From positions 558,001-622,000 of the forward strand of contig JAHDVF020000734.1 of NCBI GenBank assembly GCA_022606425.2: DNA of 64,000 nucleotides, in the 5' to 3' direction. This document shows positions 63,238-64,000 of the stretch, piece by piece. A program made the position numbers and the translations under genes. Numbering within the stretch: position 1 is the first letter of the stretch; each line of letters starts with the position of its first letter. Below the pieces are notes generated by a model, which was not told where the DNA came from, ran no database searches, and saw nothing but the letters and a program-made list of their open reading frames with translations. The stretch comes from Lepidostoma basale (lineage: Eukaryota > Arthropoda > Insecta > Trichoptera > Lepidostomatidae).

Positions 63238-63450
63238 TAAAACTAACTAACCATTATGCCGTTTCCCCGAAGGGCTAAGCAGAAAGAATGGACCGCCACA
63301 CTGTTCTTCCATGATACACTTTTTTCAAATCCTCAACAATCATACATCGTGTAATGCAAGCACGTCAATCTATCCGACTCAAGTGGCCGACATTTAATAT
63401 ATAATTAATTTAATCGTGCTAAGTTTTTCTTGTTCTACCTTTAAAATAGC
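63238..63450 (-). pseudogene. Retrotransposon A, decayed 3' fragment
   Basis: The minus strand shows RKTXHD-like, LNVGHLSRID-like and MIVEDLKKVYHGRTV-like blocks, and ends in the A terminus with TTAG units at 63240-63254. Confidence 0.7.
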
Positions 63451-63534
63451 ACAAATAATCTAAAATCGAGTGACACTATCTCAATTCACAATCTGTGCAT
63501 CTGACATCCTCAGATTGGGGCAATTATGAAATAC

Positions 63535-63745
63535 TGCCACAAGTACATTATTCTGTAATATGTGAACTCGTGGAGTCCAATGGTTATCCTTATACGAAAT
63601 TCAGAGACAGTGCTTTCGTCGTGGCTGGCTATCGGCCTGGGAGACTGCCTACACCAAAATACACCGAGAATCCAACTGAATTTAATGCGAAACGAAAAAT
63701 TCATTTGTTTCAACTACCAGACAACATTAGGACCAGATAAGATAT
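63535..63745 (+). pseudogene. L2/CR1-like LINE, divergent C-terminal scrap
   Basis: ELVESNGYPYTKFRDSAFVV, AGYRPGRLPTPKYTENPTEF and NAKRKIHLFQLPD correspond block by block to LVEPKRCPSTNFGDRAFAVA, ...LPSHLR..NDPTDF and RSKLKTHLF. It is an older or different member of the clade, without the ATT tail. Confidence 0.55.
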
Positions 63746-63974
63746 GTGCGTAGATTATCATGGTTGATCGAATGATTCTAGAAATCGTGAAAATGTCCGT
63801 CACTCGTGGTGTTTTCTTCGTCCTAAATTTCGAAGATCGTTAGAGTCTCTTCCTTTCAAATATATATATATATCCTTGAAGATGGAGTCTGAAATAATCA
63901 TAAAAACATCCAAAACCACTATGGTATCCTACAATCAAAACCAAATTATATTTTACTTTTGAATTCACCGGCTA

Positions 63975-64000
63975 ACTTACGTGGAGAACTCTAAGGCACG
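63975..64000 (-). other. Possible splice donor at window edge
   Basis: The minus strand reads TCCAC then GTAAGTT at 63980-63974, a consensus donor. In the phase needed to join the SMG6 exon at 60909, the bases before it read CLRVLH without a stop. Only about 20 bp are visible, so this may be chance. Confidence 0.25.

Overview
This window looks like AT-rich insect nuclear DNA. The retrotransposon protein tails, the mariner, pogo, hAT and piggyBac-like elements and the intron-exon layout suggest a moth or butterfly, but that assignment is inference. There is no bacterial or viral gene organisation.

One host gene is recognisable, on the minus strand: the 3' end of SMG6 (EST1A), the endonuclease of nonsense-mediated mRNA decay. 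Three exons at 60753-60909, 39958-40182 and 39364-39527 join in phase to give the C-terminal 181 residues. They contain a complete PIN nuclease domain with all three catalytic aspartate positions and the stop codon. A 20.6 kb intron separates the first two exons and a 430 bp intron the last two. Sequence right of 60909 is a further intron of the same gene. Sequence left of about 39330 lies downstream of it.

Nearly everything else is mobile-element debris. The main layers are: (1) about 25 copies of the 3' end of a non-LTR retrotransposon, in two subfamilies with different 3' microsatellite tails, (TTAG)n and (GTT)n; (2) an L2/CR1-like LINE with an ATT-type tail, six copies; (3) other LINE tails (an R group ending in an AAG tract, a Jockey-like group, two RTE-like pieces); (4) two tRNA-derived SINE families; (5) DNA transposons: an apparently intact mariner (45148-46469), an internally deleted pogo-like element (32107-33916), a Tigger-like MITE (16091-16775), a hAT MITE (8479-8826), a deleted Tc1/mariner-like element (26847-27342) and a probable piggyBac-like MITE (55602-56394). 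Several are nested, which gives a relative insertion order.

The most interesting layer is a set of at least six families of short palindromic repeats (about 100-300 bp). Their arms carry the layout of a hammerhead self-cleaving ribozyme: a core of the CTGANGA type, a short helix, GAAA, a 6-8 nt self-complementary stem III starting with A and ending with T, then C or T. Three loci keep a canonical core (12278-12308, 13528-13621, 15243-15350). Other families keep the architecture with altered core residues. Hammerhead motifs of this kind are known in Penelope-like retroelements and related elements. Here they occur mostly as divergent inverted pairs, and one arm has been hit by the mariner exactly in its stem III. 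No Penelope-like reverse transcriptase was seen in the window.

Long stretches between these features are AT-rich sequence in which I see no gene. A few GC-rich islands are noted without assigned function.
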